Assembly (NCBI GenBank): GCA_023131975.1
Contig: JAGLYV010000119.1
Coordinates: 1-36,118, forward strand
Direction of reading: 5' to 3'
DNA length: 36,118 bases
Origin: Candidatus Krumholzibacteriia bacterium
GTDB taxonomy: Bacteria > Krumholzibacteriota > Krumholzibacteriia > Krumholzibacteriales > Krumholzibacteriaceae
Part shown: one piece after another, positions 1 through 8,468 of the stretch
Position numbering within the stretch: the first letter of the stretch is position 1
How the letters are laid out: the number at the start of each line of letters is the position of its first letter
Program-made: the position numbers and the translations under genes
The notes under the pieces: model-generated
The model's database searches: none
What the model was told of the DNA's origin: nothing
The model's input: only the letters and a program-made list of their open reading frames with translations

Positions 1-164
1 ATGATCAGGTACTGGACCGAGCTTCCCGGCTCAAAAGAGACCGTTTCCAGAGACACGCCCGGTATCAGAAAATCTATGTCTCCCGAGAGCAGGGCCGAGG
101 GAACAAGGAGAAGGGCAGCACACAAAGATACCATGACTGCCGCGGTAGATTTACGTGCTCTCAT
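1..164 (-). CDS. Exported protein, N-terminal fragment (runs off window)
   Basis: Only the first 54 codons are inside the window. The ATG at 164 has GGAG about nine bases upstream and overlaps the last 14 bases of the preceding heme-lipoprotein gene, so the two are translationally coupled in one operon. The translated start is a basic n-region (MRARKS) followed by a hydrophobic core (VMVSLCAALLLVPSALLSG), a clear Sec-type signal peptide or signal anchor. The visible mature part (DIDFLIPGVSLETVSFEPGSSVQYLI) shows no motif I recognise. The coupling suggests an envelope protein working with the upstream gene, but this is inference. A second in-frame ATG at 134 would shorten the n-region and lacks as good a ribosome site. 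Confidence 0.6.
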   Translation of the reverse strand, partial: MRARKSTAAVMVSLCAALLLVPSALLSGDIDFLIPGVSLETVSFEPGSSVQYLI

Positions 165-1533
165 CATGCAGCTCCGTTCCGGACGAATCGGCGCCCACGC
201 AATGATGGATATGTTTCATCATCTCCTCGTAATCAAAATCGGGGGTCCATTCCGGCGTATGGCACCGTCTGCACGACTTTCTGGCGCCTGCGGCATAGCT
301 GCCGTCCCTCCTGTGGATAGTGCCGGGACCGTGACAGGCCTCACACTGCACTCCTCTCAGATTGGTTGCGCCTCTCTCCTCGGATTTTACGGAATACCCG
401 CTGAAATGACCGTATCCGACCGTATGACAGGCCATGCAGCTCGGATCATCTTCTTTGCCGGCAACGGTGAGCCTCGTAAAGGCCCTGAAATGTGGAGTAG
501 TCATAAATTCCGACATGATATCGAAATGGCACCTGGCACAGGTCTCCATCCCCAGGTACCTTTCCCGTATCCTGCCGGTGACCGGATCACGCGAAAGAAA
601 TTCACTGATACTCATCTCTCTCAGTCTCGCGCCCTCGCTGATGCTGAAATCTTTCATCAACGCGGCTATCTCAGGATCCCGGGGCATCGATCTCTTCAGT
701 TCTATCAGCACAGTGTCGGTCAAAGCCGGTTTTCCCGACTCATCGAAACTGATCCCGGCCATTCCTATGGCCTTGCCTTTTTCGCCGGCGAAAAGTACCG
801 GTATACCAAACTCTTCGAATATGCCACCGAGTGTATCCGCGCAGTCCCCACTGACCGTCTGCCCCTTCGCGGCGTGCCCCCTGATGACCAGATCTATCCC
901 ATCAAGGGCGGTGATCACTTCCCGGAGTTTCTCTTTCCTCATATGAGCCAGGAGGATCGTGTAGTCGGTCTCCTTCTCGAGCTCTTCCATCACGAGCAGA
1001 CCCTCTGTCACTGGATCGCGGATCTCGAGATCTCCCTCATCGGCAGGACGCTCAGAGAGCAGGGCCATTATCCCTATCCTCGTCCCGTGTACTTCCTTTA
1101 TGACCGCAGGCGGAAAAAGCCTCTCTCCCTCTCTGTACAGATTCGCGCATATCACGGGAAGACCATTGGCAGCGTCTTCCAGAATGGCCCTCAATCCGTA
1201 AGAAAGTTCCTTTTCACCCACGGCTACCGCGTCATAACCGAGTTCTATCATCATCGACGACAAAAATCGGCTGCGGTACATCTCGGCTATCCCTGACTTC
1301 GCGTAGAAATCCCCTGCCGACAGCAGAAGAAGCTGCGGATCGGATACTCTCTGCGATTTTATCTCGGCAGCCCGCCGGGCCAGCCCTCCGGAAGACCGGT
1401 CGCCTCACCCGGAGGGAACGAGTCTTCCCTGATCGTCTCCGGTGAAGAGGATCCTGAACGACTCTTTCTCCGAGCATCCGGATAACGTGAGCAGAAGCGC
1501 GAGGACAATTGATATTCCAATGATGGTCTTCAT
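151..1533 (-). CDS. Lipoprotein: 5'-nucleotidase/metallophosphatase-like domain plus tetraheme cytochrome c, with in-frame UGA (possible selenoprotein)
   Basis: The frame reads from ATG 1533 (AGGAAAG upstream) to TAA 151, 460 codons, with a single TGA at 1405-1407 (residue 43). Residues 1-20 form a lipoprotein signal with lipobox LSGC (Cys20). Residues about 26-290 resemble the 5'-nucleotidase/metallophosphatase fold: FTGDDQGRLVP, then GGLARRA, LLLLSAGDF, and VGEKELSYG where a typical enzyme has GNHEFDYG, so metal ligands look degenerate. The C-terminal third has four CxxCH heme motifs near residues 332, 366, 397 and 421 (CARCH, CMACH, CEACH, CRRCH), like cytochrome c554-type multiheme proteins. 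Family members I remember have P-C-G-C-x5-GG; here it is P-S-G-UGA-x5-GG, so the UGA falls exactly on the second Cys. Either selenocysteine is inserted or the gene is broken by a nonsense change. No frameshift is needed. It overlaps the next gene by 14 bases. Confidence 0.75.
1366..1407 (-). promoter_or_regulatory. In-frame UGA with SECIS-like hairpin
   Basis: The UGA at 1407-1405 is followed, within the coding sequence, by a potential stem-loop: GCCC(28-base offset)-GGC-GGGC with the GGC apical loop at +29 to +31 after the UGA, extended below by GGC/GCC pairs (1385-1366). Known bacterial SECIS elements have a small loop with a G in its first two positions, at roughly 16-37 bases from the UGA, so geometry fits. 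A second short hairpin CCGG-UCUU-CCGG lies closer to the UGA. GC-rich sequence forms such stems by chance, so this is suggestive only. Confidence 0.4.
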
Positions 1534-1586
1534 AAAGCTTCTTTCCTGTTCGGTAAGGTCTATACCAGCCACTACAGGTAAATATA

Positions 1587-1623
1587 GGAAAAGGGGCAAA
1601 GCGATTCCAGTCTCTTTGCCCCT
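1587..1623 (-). terminator. Rho-independent terminator of the HU gene
   Basis: On the minus strand a nine-base perfect stem GGGGCAAAG / CTTTGCCCC (1622-1614 and 1601-1593) with a 12-base loop is followed by TTTTCC. It lies 17 bases past the HU stop codon and would separate HU from the heme lipoprotein gene. Confidence 0.88.
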
Positions 1624-1639
1624 CTCATAGTCTATCCCT

Positions 1640-1936
1640 CTACTTGTTGGCTACGCGTCCCTTCAGGGACTTGCCGGCTACAAAAGCGGGGAATTTTGTC
1701 GCTTGGATCGTGATGGTCTCACCCGTCTGCGGGTTACGTCCCAAACGTTTTTTGCGCTTGCGCTGTACGAAAGTACCGAATCCTGTGACCTGGACTCTTC
1801 TTCCGGCTGCTACCTCGGTGGCAATAATGCCTTCCTTCGGAGCCGTGCTGAAAATCGCGTCGACTGCTGAGCGCGCATCCTTCATCGTCAGTCCGGTTTT
1901 CTTGGCGACCTTTTCGGTCATTTCAGTCTTGTTCAT
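1640..1936 (-). CDS. hup: HU-family DNA-binding protein
   Basis: A 98-residue protein of the HU/IHF family, which forms dimers that bind and bend DNA and compact the nucleoid. The sequence has the usual N-terminal helices (MNKTEMTEKVAKKTGLTMKDARSAVDAI), the GFGTF turn near residue 52, the basic arm RKRKKRLGRNPQTGETI with the conserved RNPQTGE, the tip proline region (ATKFPAFVAGKSLK) and a short C-terminal helix. Length is normal. The lysine-rich KRKKR before the RNP motif is slightly more basic than in many homologues. The start is fixed by a near-perfect AGGAGGTG seven bases upstream. It is a single-gene transcript, with a consensus promoter upstream and an intrinsic terminator downstream. 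HU rather than IHF is inferred from the general sequence. Confidence 0.95.
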   Translation of the reverse strand: MNKTEMTEKVAKKTGLTMKDARSAVDAIFSTAPKEGIIATEVAAGRRVQVTGFGTFVQRKRKKRLGRNPQTGETITIQATKFPAFVAGKSLKGRVANK

Positions 1937-1974
1937 CTTACACCTCCTTTCAACATTTAACTGAATTCAGCGAA

Positions 1975-2003
1975 ACTTTAACCCCGCCCACAAAGGCTGT
2001 CAA
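1975..2003 (-). promoter_or_regulatory. Sigma-70-type promoter of HU
   Basis: Minus strand TTGACA (2003-1998), 17-base spacer, TAAAGT (1980-1975). The -35 is a perfect match and spacing is ideal. The +1 would fall about 30 bases before the HU start codon. Confidence 0.85.
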
Positions 2004-2158
2004 CACTTTTATACCTGTTTCTTCCCGTCCTCATCACTTTTTTCGAGAATCGGGCTTTTTAAATCGAAGGATTTTCTGGCTTTCGGGAATCGTTTTCAGT
2101 TCCCTCGTTCGGAAGATTTCTGAAGTTTTTGAAGCATTATTTTCCCGGGCCGGGCAGA

Positions 2159-5100
2159 TTAGAATCCTCTCATCCCGCTCAGTCCCCTTCTTCCGACTTC
2201 GTGGAAGATGTCGGGCAGATCCTTGATCCTGATCCTGAAATAAAATCCCCAGTCGCCGGCAAACCTGGAGTGTGTGAATTCGGCCTCCCAGCAATGCAGG
2301 TCTCGATGGATGCTATAGACCTGGTTGGTGAACTTCCTCGCTTCAGGGTCGTAATAAGCAGTATATCTGAGCTTCCAACTCTTTGTCAGATTTAGCGTTC
2401 CATTGATATCGATCTTGCTGCTCATGGTGCGCCTGAGATTCGCTCCATAGTTCGTCGAGAAGGAAAACCCCGTGTGTATGGTCCATGAAGGGAATCCGTC
2501 CGCCTCTCCATGACCACCCGGCATCCCGTCAGCTGAAAGCGGCTCCAGACTCATCTCAAGCTCGCCGTCATCGAAGACGCCCCCGGTACCAGCCATACCG
2601 TCCGCATCGGTCGATTGCTGCTTTTCAGAAGGTTTGTCATCCCTGCCCCGCGCCGCGGCGATCTTCTCCTGCTCGGGGGGCTCCCAGTCTGAATCATACT
2701 TGAAACTACCCCTGAAATCCCTGTTCATATTGAGCGAAAAATTTGTTGAAAGAAATTTCCATTCATAGGGATCAATCGTGTGATTGAGCCTCAAAGAGAC
2801 GATTCTGCCCAGAGCTGTACTGATGTTACTTCTGATCGTCGAGAACCTATGATCCTTGTCGGCCTTCGGATTGTAGCTGCCGCTCATGTCCCAGGTGATG
2901 GCGTTGTTCTTTTTTACTTCCTGTCCGTTCTTCAGGTATTTCAAGTCGATCACGTTCCTGACCGAATAGCTCACGCTCTGTCTTTCGGTCTGGTTGGCCG
3001 TGAGTTTCGGAGTGTAGGAGTAGTTCACCGTCGGGTTGAACGTGTGCCTTATCCCCCTGAGTGGTCCTATCTTCGTATAGAATGTGCCGTAGAGACTGGT
3101 ACCCACTCCGGTGGAAAACGACATGCCGACCTCGTTCTTGTACGAGGTATCTACCACGGGGCCCGTCATGTTCGTTCCCGTCTTATAGTCTCCCGGCATC
3201 ATACCTATTGTCGTGTATATCGAATTGCCGGGATCCTCAAGACGGAGCGATGTGGAGGTTCCGTAACCATTGGATGAAAACCTGAAATATCCGCTGTCGG
3301 CGGCTGTCTCGACAAAGGCGACATCGACTATCTGGCCCGAAGCGGCAAGAGCGTTACCTATCGATACGGCAAGAGACGCGAGGTCGAAAGATGAGAGACA
3401 GTCCTGGTCGGGAACGGTGACGACCGGCCCGGCCGTTCCGTCGACCTCGATCTGAAGACTGTTGTTGGTCCCGTCGATGTATAGAGGCACAGTGACGATC
3501 TCCCCTGTGATGACTGCCGGACCGGCGTCAACGACGAGGTTCTCGTTTATATCGTCATAAAGTATGTCATTATAATTCCAGTTGAGACTCACCCTGGGCG
3601 AAAGGTTCAAAAACAGCAGCTTGTGCTGCTGGCTGAACGAGGCTCCGGAACTGGCCGATATCTTTCCCTTTTTTCTCGCCAGGCTCTCTTCGGTCGTGAT
3701 CGTGCCCTTCAGATTGGGGGCAAGAGTGATGCTTCTGAGCGCTTTCTCCAGTTTTCCCCGTTCGGCTTCCTTATGTTTTTCTCCGAACCAGAGCGACGTC
3801 CTGGGAAAATTAAGGCTGAGAGAGGGTATCGTCATGGATATTCTGTTCTCGTAAGGATTGTCATCGCTGACATTCAGTTTCTGATCGCGCCTCGCGGAAA
3901 GACTCAGGCTGGTCCCGCCCCAGCTTTTCCTGAAGCTGGCTGTCGAAAATATCCTGCGGTCTATGACCCTCTGAACGTCCTCCGCGCTGTATACCGACGA
4001 CTGAGCCTCGTCACTGCTGACAAAGCGAAGATCGGCGGTAAGCGACGCTTTCCTGCCGAATTTCTGATTGTGTCTGCCCTTGATCGTCCATTCGTTCGCG
4101 TTTGTCCTGAAATTCCTGAAGTAGTTGAAGTTGACATTTCCGTCCAGTGAGTATCTCACCTTGTACCGGTTATCGACGAGGAAACGAAAGTTCATGTTCT
4201 CATTGAAATCTGTCTTGAAAACAAAATCTGTATAGTCGTTGGTCGCCCAGTAGTAGCCCAGCCCCCTGATGAATCTTCCGTCGCGGCTGTTGATACCGAC
4301 ATCGAAGTTCGGCCTTATCAGCCCGGAATGCCTGTCACGCCTGAGTGAGTTGGCCAGAAAGGGCAGGTAGAACACCGGTATTTCTCCGATATACAGTCTG
4401 ATCGGGCCGGAAACGATCTTGTCGCCGATATAGATCTTCATCTTCCCCGCCCTCATCGAATAATGGGGATGCTTCAGATCGCAGGTCGTATATGTCGAGT
4501 TGTATACCTTCAGGATCTTGTCGCCATCCTTGAAGATATGTTCTCCGCGGAAGTATCCGGTGTCGTAATGGGTCGACCCCCCTACGACCAGGCCTCCCTC
4601 CGAATCCATGTCGTACCCCATCGATTCCCCGAACATCTCCTGTCCACTCTCCTCCAGTACGGGATCGCCCTCGGCGTCCAGGACATTCAACCTCGAGTTG
4701 AACTTGATGTAATTCGCCTTGAGCGACTTGTTCTGATAATCGAGTGTCGATTCCCCGTTGAGGACGATATCCTCCACCTCGGCAAAATATTCTATCTGCT
4801 TCGCCTTGTAGACCACTCTCTCGGCGCCGGCGGCGAAGGGCCTGTAGGTCAGAGTCGTATCGATCACCGTTGACAGTGAATCGATAGTCTCTCCAGGCTG
4901 GAGATTGACGTAATTGTATACTCCCTCCGATTTCCCCGAGATCCTTACATAGCTCAGATCGGGTCCGGCGAACCTGAAATACATGCTGTCACCACTGGAG
5001 TAGTTGTTGGACACCTTGCGTTCGTCACCCTCGTGCGGATAGTACATCGCCTTCGCGCCACCGAACACCTTGACCGAGTCGACCTCGTCGTCGGACATGT

Positions 5101-6124
5101 AGATGATCAGCGAATCGCCATCGAGCCACGAGTCTTCCCTCCAGGGCGAACCATGCGATGGAGCGTCGGTCAGTTTTCCGCCTTCCGGCAGGACCACTCT
5201 TTCGACGCCCTGTTCGTTGTAGTAAAGAACGGCCCTCTCACCACTCATACCCGCGGAGCCGTTTCTGGCATAGGGATCGCCGAAAAGTTCCATGTACTCT
5301 TCATCGTTATGGATGACCGCCGAATCGCATGTCGACCTGGTCTCTCCCTTCACCATCTTCACATCTCCCACAGCGATCCCGGTCGACGAATCCATATTGA
5401 AATGCATCAGACGGCTGACGACCCTCCCCTGCTCTTCGGACCTGTCGTCGAAGACAAGCACCGGATCTTCATCCATCACCGCCTCTTTTGTATTCCTGAA
5501 AAACCTCGCGTGCCTGCCCGATATCGAGTAGTCCTCTGTCTGGTCTATGAGGACGACCTGTCCGGTGGCGTCAGCGATCTCCGTGTTTCGGTCATAATAG
5601 ATACTGTCCGCGTACATCACTCTTGTCTCATCCGACATCCTGACATGTCCGGTCAGGATGACCACGGCCCGGTCCCTGTCATAACTGGCCCTGTCACAGA
5701 TGATCTCCATCCCGTCATCGAGGATGCGGACACTCTGTTCTATGACCATAGTATTGGTAAATCCGAAATACTCGCCGATCTTGCCGTACATGTCCATGGT
5801 ACCATCGTGGCAGTGGACGTTTCCGATAAGTAACGTATGTTTGCCCGCCCTGAAATCTTTTCCGTTGTCACTCGTGATCCATGCGGTCTGATGATCGATC
5901 CTGACATTGCCGTCGAGATAGGACACCTCGACACCATTTTCCAGTCTCAACCTGTAGGTGTCGGCTTTGACCCTGTAAACGGTGGAATCTGACAACGCCT
6001 GATCGCTGCTACGCGCACGCGCCGACCCTGCAACAGCGGTCTGGCCCGACGAAGCCGCGGTGTAAACCGCCCCCGACAGGATGACTGCCATAAGGCAGCT
6101 GATTATCAAAATTCTACCGATCAA
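2159..6124 (-). CDS. lptD: LPS-assembly outer-membrane protein LptD/OstA-like, oversized
   Basis: LptD inserts lipopolysaccharide into the outer leaflet of the outer membrane. This 1321-residue protein is much longer than the usual 750-1000. A signal peptide covers roughly residues 1-30. Residues about 50-330 are OstA/LptA-type beta-jellyroll repeats (LENGVEVSYLDGNVRI, IICDRASYDRDRAVVILTGHVRM, YADSIYYDRNTEIADATGQVVL). The LptD core begins around residues 560-640 (TYTTCDLKHPHYSMRAGKMK, GEIPVFYLPFLANSLRRDRHSGL), followed by a long series of amphipathic strands typical of a beta barrel and a C-terminal Phe. Two insertions stand out: a domain at about residues 860-985 and an acidic/Gly-rich loop near 1130-1210. 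The start overlaps the ROK kinase stop (ATGA), showing coupling. The rest of the Lpt machinery is not in the window. Confidence 0.87.
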   Translation of the reverse strand: MIGRILIISCLMAVILSGAVYTAASSGQTAVAGSARARSSDQALSDSTVYRVKADTYRLRLENGVEVSYLDGNVRIDHQTAWITSDNGKDFRAGKHTLLIGNVHCHDGTMDMYGKIGEYFGFTNTMVIEQSVRILDDGMEIICDRASYDRDRAVVILTGHVRMSDETRVMYADSIYYDRNTEIADATGQVVLIDQTEDYSISGRHARFFRNTKEAVMDEDPVLVFDDRSEEQGRVVSRLMHFNMDSSTGIAVGDVKMVKGETRSTCDSAVIHNDEEYMELFGDPYARNGSAGMSGERAVLYYNEQGVERVVLPEGGKLTDAPSHGSPWREDSWLDGDSLIIYMSDDEVDSVKVFGGAKAMYYPHEGDERKVSNNYSSGDSMYFRFAGPDLSYVRISGKSEGVYNYVNLQPGETIDSLSTVIDTTLTYRPFAAGAERVVYKAKQIEYFAEVEDIVLNGESTLDYQNKSLKANYIKFNSRLNVLDAEGDPVLEESGQEMFGESMGYDMDSEGGLVVGGSTHYDTGYFRGEHIFKDGDKILKVYNSTYTTCDLKHPHYSMRAGKMKIYIGDKIVSGPIRLYIGEIPVFYLPFLANSLRRDRHSGLIRPNFDVGINSRDGRFIRGLGYYWATNDYTDFVFKTDFNENMNFRFLVDNRYKVRYSLDGNVNFNYFRNFRTNANEWTIKGRHNQKFGRKASLTADLRFVSSDEAQSSVYSAEDVQRVIDRRIFSTASFRKSWGGTSLSLSARRDQKLNVSDDNPYENRISMTIPSLSLNFPRTSLWFGEKHKEAERGKLEKALRSITLAPNLKGTITTEESLARKKGKISASSGASFSQQHKLLFLNLSPRVSLNWNYNDILYDDINENLVVDAGPAVITGEIVTVPLYIDGTNNSLQIEVDGTAGPVVTVPDQDCLSSFDLASLAVSIGNALAASGQIVDVAFVETAADSGYFRFSSNGYGTSTSLRLEDPGNSIYTTIGMMPGDYKTGTNMTGPVVDTSYKNEVGMSFSTGVGTSLYGTFYTKIGPLRGIRHTFNPTVNYSYTPKLTANQTERQSVSYSVRNVIDLKYLKNGQEVKKNNAITWDMSGSYNPKADKDHRFSTIRSNISTALGRIVSLRLNHTIDPYEWKFLSTNFSLNMNRDFRGSFKYDSDWEPPEQEKIAAARGRDDKPSEKQQSTDADGMAGTGGVFDDGELEMSLEPLSADGMPGGHGEADGFPSWTIHTGFSFSTNYGANLRRTMSSKIDINGTLNLTKSWKLRYTAYYDPEARKFTNQVYSIHRDLHCWEAEFTHSRFAGDWGFYFRIRIKDLPDIFHEVGRRGLSGMRGF

Positions 6125-7107
6125 TCCTTTTCCTCGTCTTCAGAACTCTCAGTTTCTCTTCCTTCTGCGTTCGTCAGCCCGGCCCCGGCAGCCGCGAGCA
6201 TCGCCGCGCCCAGGAAAGACGCGGTATTGCCAAGTACGGCGGGCACGACCTCTATATCCTGCAGTATATCTCCCATCAGATGTCTCTTCATCGACTCTCT
6301 CGCCGGGCCAAGTATCATTTCGCCCGCGCCGGCGATCCCTCCCCCGATCGCGATCCTGTCGGGGTTGAGAATATGAACGATATTGGCAAGCCCGATCCCG
6401 AGATAACGTCCGGTCTCCTCAAAAGTCTCTATCGCGGCCGCGTCACCCCCGGCGGCAGCCTCGTATATCTCCTTCACCGAATGATCATCCTTGCCCGCCA
6501 GCAGGCTTTCTGTGCCGGAAGACTTCCGCGCGGCCCTGGCCCTTATCGCCTGTGATCCGATCAGAGCCTCGAGGCAACCCCGACTTCCGCAGGCACACCG
6601 GGGCCCGTCCGCGAGGATCACGTGATGGCCGATCTCCCCGGCAGATCCGCGCGCACCCCTGTAGAGGGTCCCGTTCAGGACTATTCCGCCCCCCACACCG
6701 GTACCGAGTGTGAGAGCCACAAAGGATGAAGTACCTTTGCCGGATCCGAGAAGATACTCTCCCCAGACGGCGGCGTTCACATCGTTTTCCACGGTCACTG
6801 CCATTCCCAGCTTCTCACCGAAGATCTTGCCCAGCGGAACGTCGGTCCAGCCATCCAGATTCGGGGAATTATAAAGAATTCCCCTGCGGCTGTCGACAAG
6901 TCCCGCGCAGGCGAGACCCGCTACACTGATCGAAGAATGTCCGGCCAGGTTCTCATGGTACCAGTCCCTCACTCTCCCGGCCAGAGCGTCCGGCCCTTCC
7001 TCCGGCCTCGTTTCGATAGTTCCGTGACTTTCTATACTGCCGTCGATCGATACGATCCCTGTCTTTACATCAGTACCGCCTATGTCGATCCCGAGTATCC
7101 TCTCCAT
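6121..7107 (-). CDS. ROK-family sugar kinase (glucokinase-type)
   Basis: ROK proteins are cytoplasmic ATP-dependent sugar kinases or repressors; this one (328 aa) has no DNA-binding N-terminus, so it is a kinase, most likely for glucose or a related hexose. It opens with the phosphate-binding motif GIDIGGTDVKTGIV, has the sugar-binding ENDVNAAVWGEY near residue 105, the second phosphate loop LGTGVGGGIVLNG, and the ROK zinc site GHHVILADGPRCACGSRGCLE (CxCGxxGCxE, with the upstream His). The catalytic Asp is in NDVNA. I start at ATG 7107, six bases after AGGATAC, rather than the adjacent GTG 7110. It follows folC by 29 bases and overlaps lptD by four. Substrate cannot be read from sequence. Confidence 0.88.
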   Translation of the reverse strand: MERILGIDIGGTDVKTGIVSIDGSIESHGTIETRPEEGPDALAGRVRDWYHENLAGHSSISVAGLACAGLVDSRRGILYNSPNLDGWTDVPLGKIFGEKLGMAVTVENDVNAAVWGEYLLGSGKGTSSFVALTLGTGVGGGIVLNGTLYRGARGSAGEIGHHVILADGPRCACGSRGCLEALIGSQAIRARAARKSSGTESLLAGKDDHSVKEIYEAAAGGDAAAIETFEETGRYLGIGLANIVHILNPDRIAIGGGIAGAGEMILGPARESMKRHLMGDILQDIEVVPAVLGNTASFLGAAMLAAAGAGLTNAEGRETESSEDEEKD

Positions 7108-7136
7108 CACGTATCCTTTCGATGCGTATGTGTCGC

Positions 7137-8468
7137 TTAGAGAAACCTTGCCGCCTCTTCGACCGTATGATGCGAACCGGTGATCAGCAGGACATCGTCT
7201 TCCCCGAGATCATTTCTGACGATATCCAAAGCTGCTCTCATCCCTCCTGCTTTCAGCACTTCCGCGGGACTTTCTCCATGATCGCGTGAAAAGGCCTCAC
7301 CGGCCTTCCTGAATTCCTCCGCCAGATCTTCACCGACCGCTCCACCTTCGCTTTCCAGAGTGACCGCTACTATCCTTCTTGACGAGCCGACGGCTACGGA
7401 CGGAAAACGACCAAGCTCCTTACGGGCCATCAGTCCGATCAGTATAACGCACCTGGAAGCGGGGGCGATATGATTCAATGTCGATAGTGCCGCCAAAAGC
7501 GACTCCTCATTATGTGATACGTCCAGGACGATCCTGGGTTTCCCCGGAAGCACCTGAAACCGGCCCGGCAGAAAAGCTTTTTTCACTCCTTTGAGGATCG
7601 CGTCCCTGTCGACCGACGGAAAGTGTCCGCCCATGATCTCGGCGCACCTTATCGCCGTAGTAGCATTCTCCATCTGGACACGACCTGTCATCCCTGTCGA
7701 AACGACACCGTAGTCCCTGAGCTTCGTCTCGAGGAAGAAGTCTGTGGAGGATATCCCTGTCGAACGCAGCCTCCGCCGCCGCCACGACCTGGCATCTACC
7801 CAGGGTATGCCTTCCTCACTACACCAGTCTCTCGCCTGCCCTGACAGGTTGTTCGAATCGAGGTTAGTGACCAGGGGGACTCCCCTTCTCGCTATTCCGA
7901 GTTTTTCCCGCAGGATCTTTTTTCTGCTCTGGCCGAGGTGCTGCATGTGATCCTTCGATATCCCCGTTATCACCGTAATTATCGCGTTGACCAGCCTGGT
8001 GGCGTCGAGACGTCCCCCCAGGCCGACTTCGAATACCGAGACGTCGACATTCTCTCTCATAAAATGGATGGCAGCCGCGGCGGTCACTCCCTCGAAAAAT
8101 GTAAAGGGGGTATCGTCATAATACTCCCTCAGCTCTCCGAGTATCGAATCGAGGACGGCAGAGGGTATCTCCTCGCCATCGATCCTTATCCGTTCATTTA
8201 TCCTGAAAAGATGGGGCGAATAGAACGATCCCGTTTTCAGCCCGGCCTGCCGCAGTATCGATGAGACACAGGTCGTGACCGAACCCTTCCCGTTCGTGCC
8301 CGCGACGAGGACCGACGGGACCGCCAGCTGCGGATCACCGATGCTCCGCAGGAGGTCCGTAATATTCTCAAGGCCCAGCTTCATCGTAGTGGGCCTGAGT
8401 GAGAAAAGGAATTCTATGTTTGAATAGGGGGCTGCCCTACCAGATGAGTGAGATAGTCTTGCGGTCAT
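7137..8468 (-). CDS. folC: Folylpolyglutamate synthase / dihydrofolate synthase FolC
   Basis: A Mur-ligase-family enzyme (443 aa) that adds glutamate to folates, and often also to dihydropteroate, in the cytoplasm. The N-terminal YSNIEFLFSLRPTTMKLGLENI matches the family's entry helix, followed by the P-loop VAGTNGKGSV, the FSPHL-like YSPHLFRINERIRI segment, FEGVTAAAAIHF, the metal-site motif EVGLGGRLDATR, and GISKDHMQHLG in place of the usual DH.-.LG loop. The C-terminal domain includes VLDVSHNEESL, the usual DGAHNP-like site, altered to DVSHNEE. ATG 8468 has AGGAGA close upstream. A further in-frame start would reach deeper into accD. The start lies inside the 3' end of accD (32-base overlap). 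accD followed by folC is also seen in E. coli. Confidence 0.92.
   Translation of the reverse strand: MTARLSHSSGRAAPYSNIEFLFSLRPTTMKLGLENITDLLRSIGDPQLAVPSVLVAGTNGKGSVTTCVSSILRQAGLKTGSFYSPHLFRINERIRIDGEEIPSAVLDSILGELREYYDDTPFTFFEGVTAAAAIHFMRENVDVSVFEVGLGGRLDATRLVNAIITVITGISKDHMQHLGQSRKKILREKLGIARRGVPLVTNLDSNNLSGQARDWCSEEGIPWVDARSWRRRRLRSTGISSTDFFLETKLRDYGVVSTGMTGRVQMENATTAIRCAEIMGGHFPSVDRDAILKGVKKAFLPGRFQVLPGKPRIVLDVSHNEESLLAALSTLNHIAPASRCVILIGLMARKELGRFPSVAVGSSRRIVAVTLESEGGAVGEDLAEEFRKAGEAFSRDHGESPAEVLKAGGMRAALDIVRNDLGEDDVLLITGSHHTVEEAARFL

Noticed and set aside
1-1296. Long plus-strand open frame over the heme lipoprotein gene
   Set aside because: Antisense of a gene with clear motifs, with low-complexity, unlikely residue use. 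Similar antisense frames at 12923-14002, 19213-20781 and 32273-33715 were dismissed for the same reason.
1232-1533. Frameshift in the heme lipoprotein gene
   Set aside because: The pieces on either side of the TGA are in the same frame (offset 252 bases, divisible by three) and residues flow continuously, so a single nonsense or recoded codon explains it, not an indel.
2004-2158. Terminator for lptD
   Set aside because: The AT-rich stretch after the lptD stop has no stem followed by a T-run on the minus strand.
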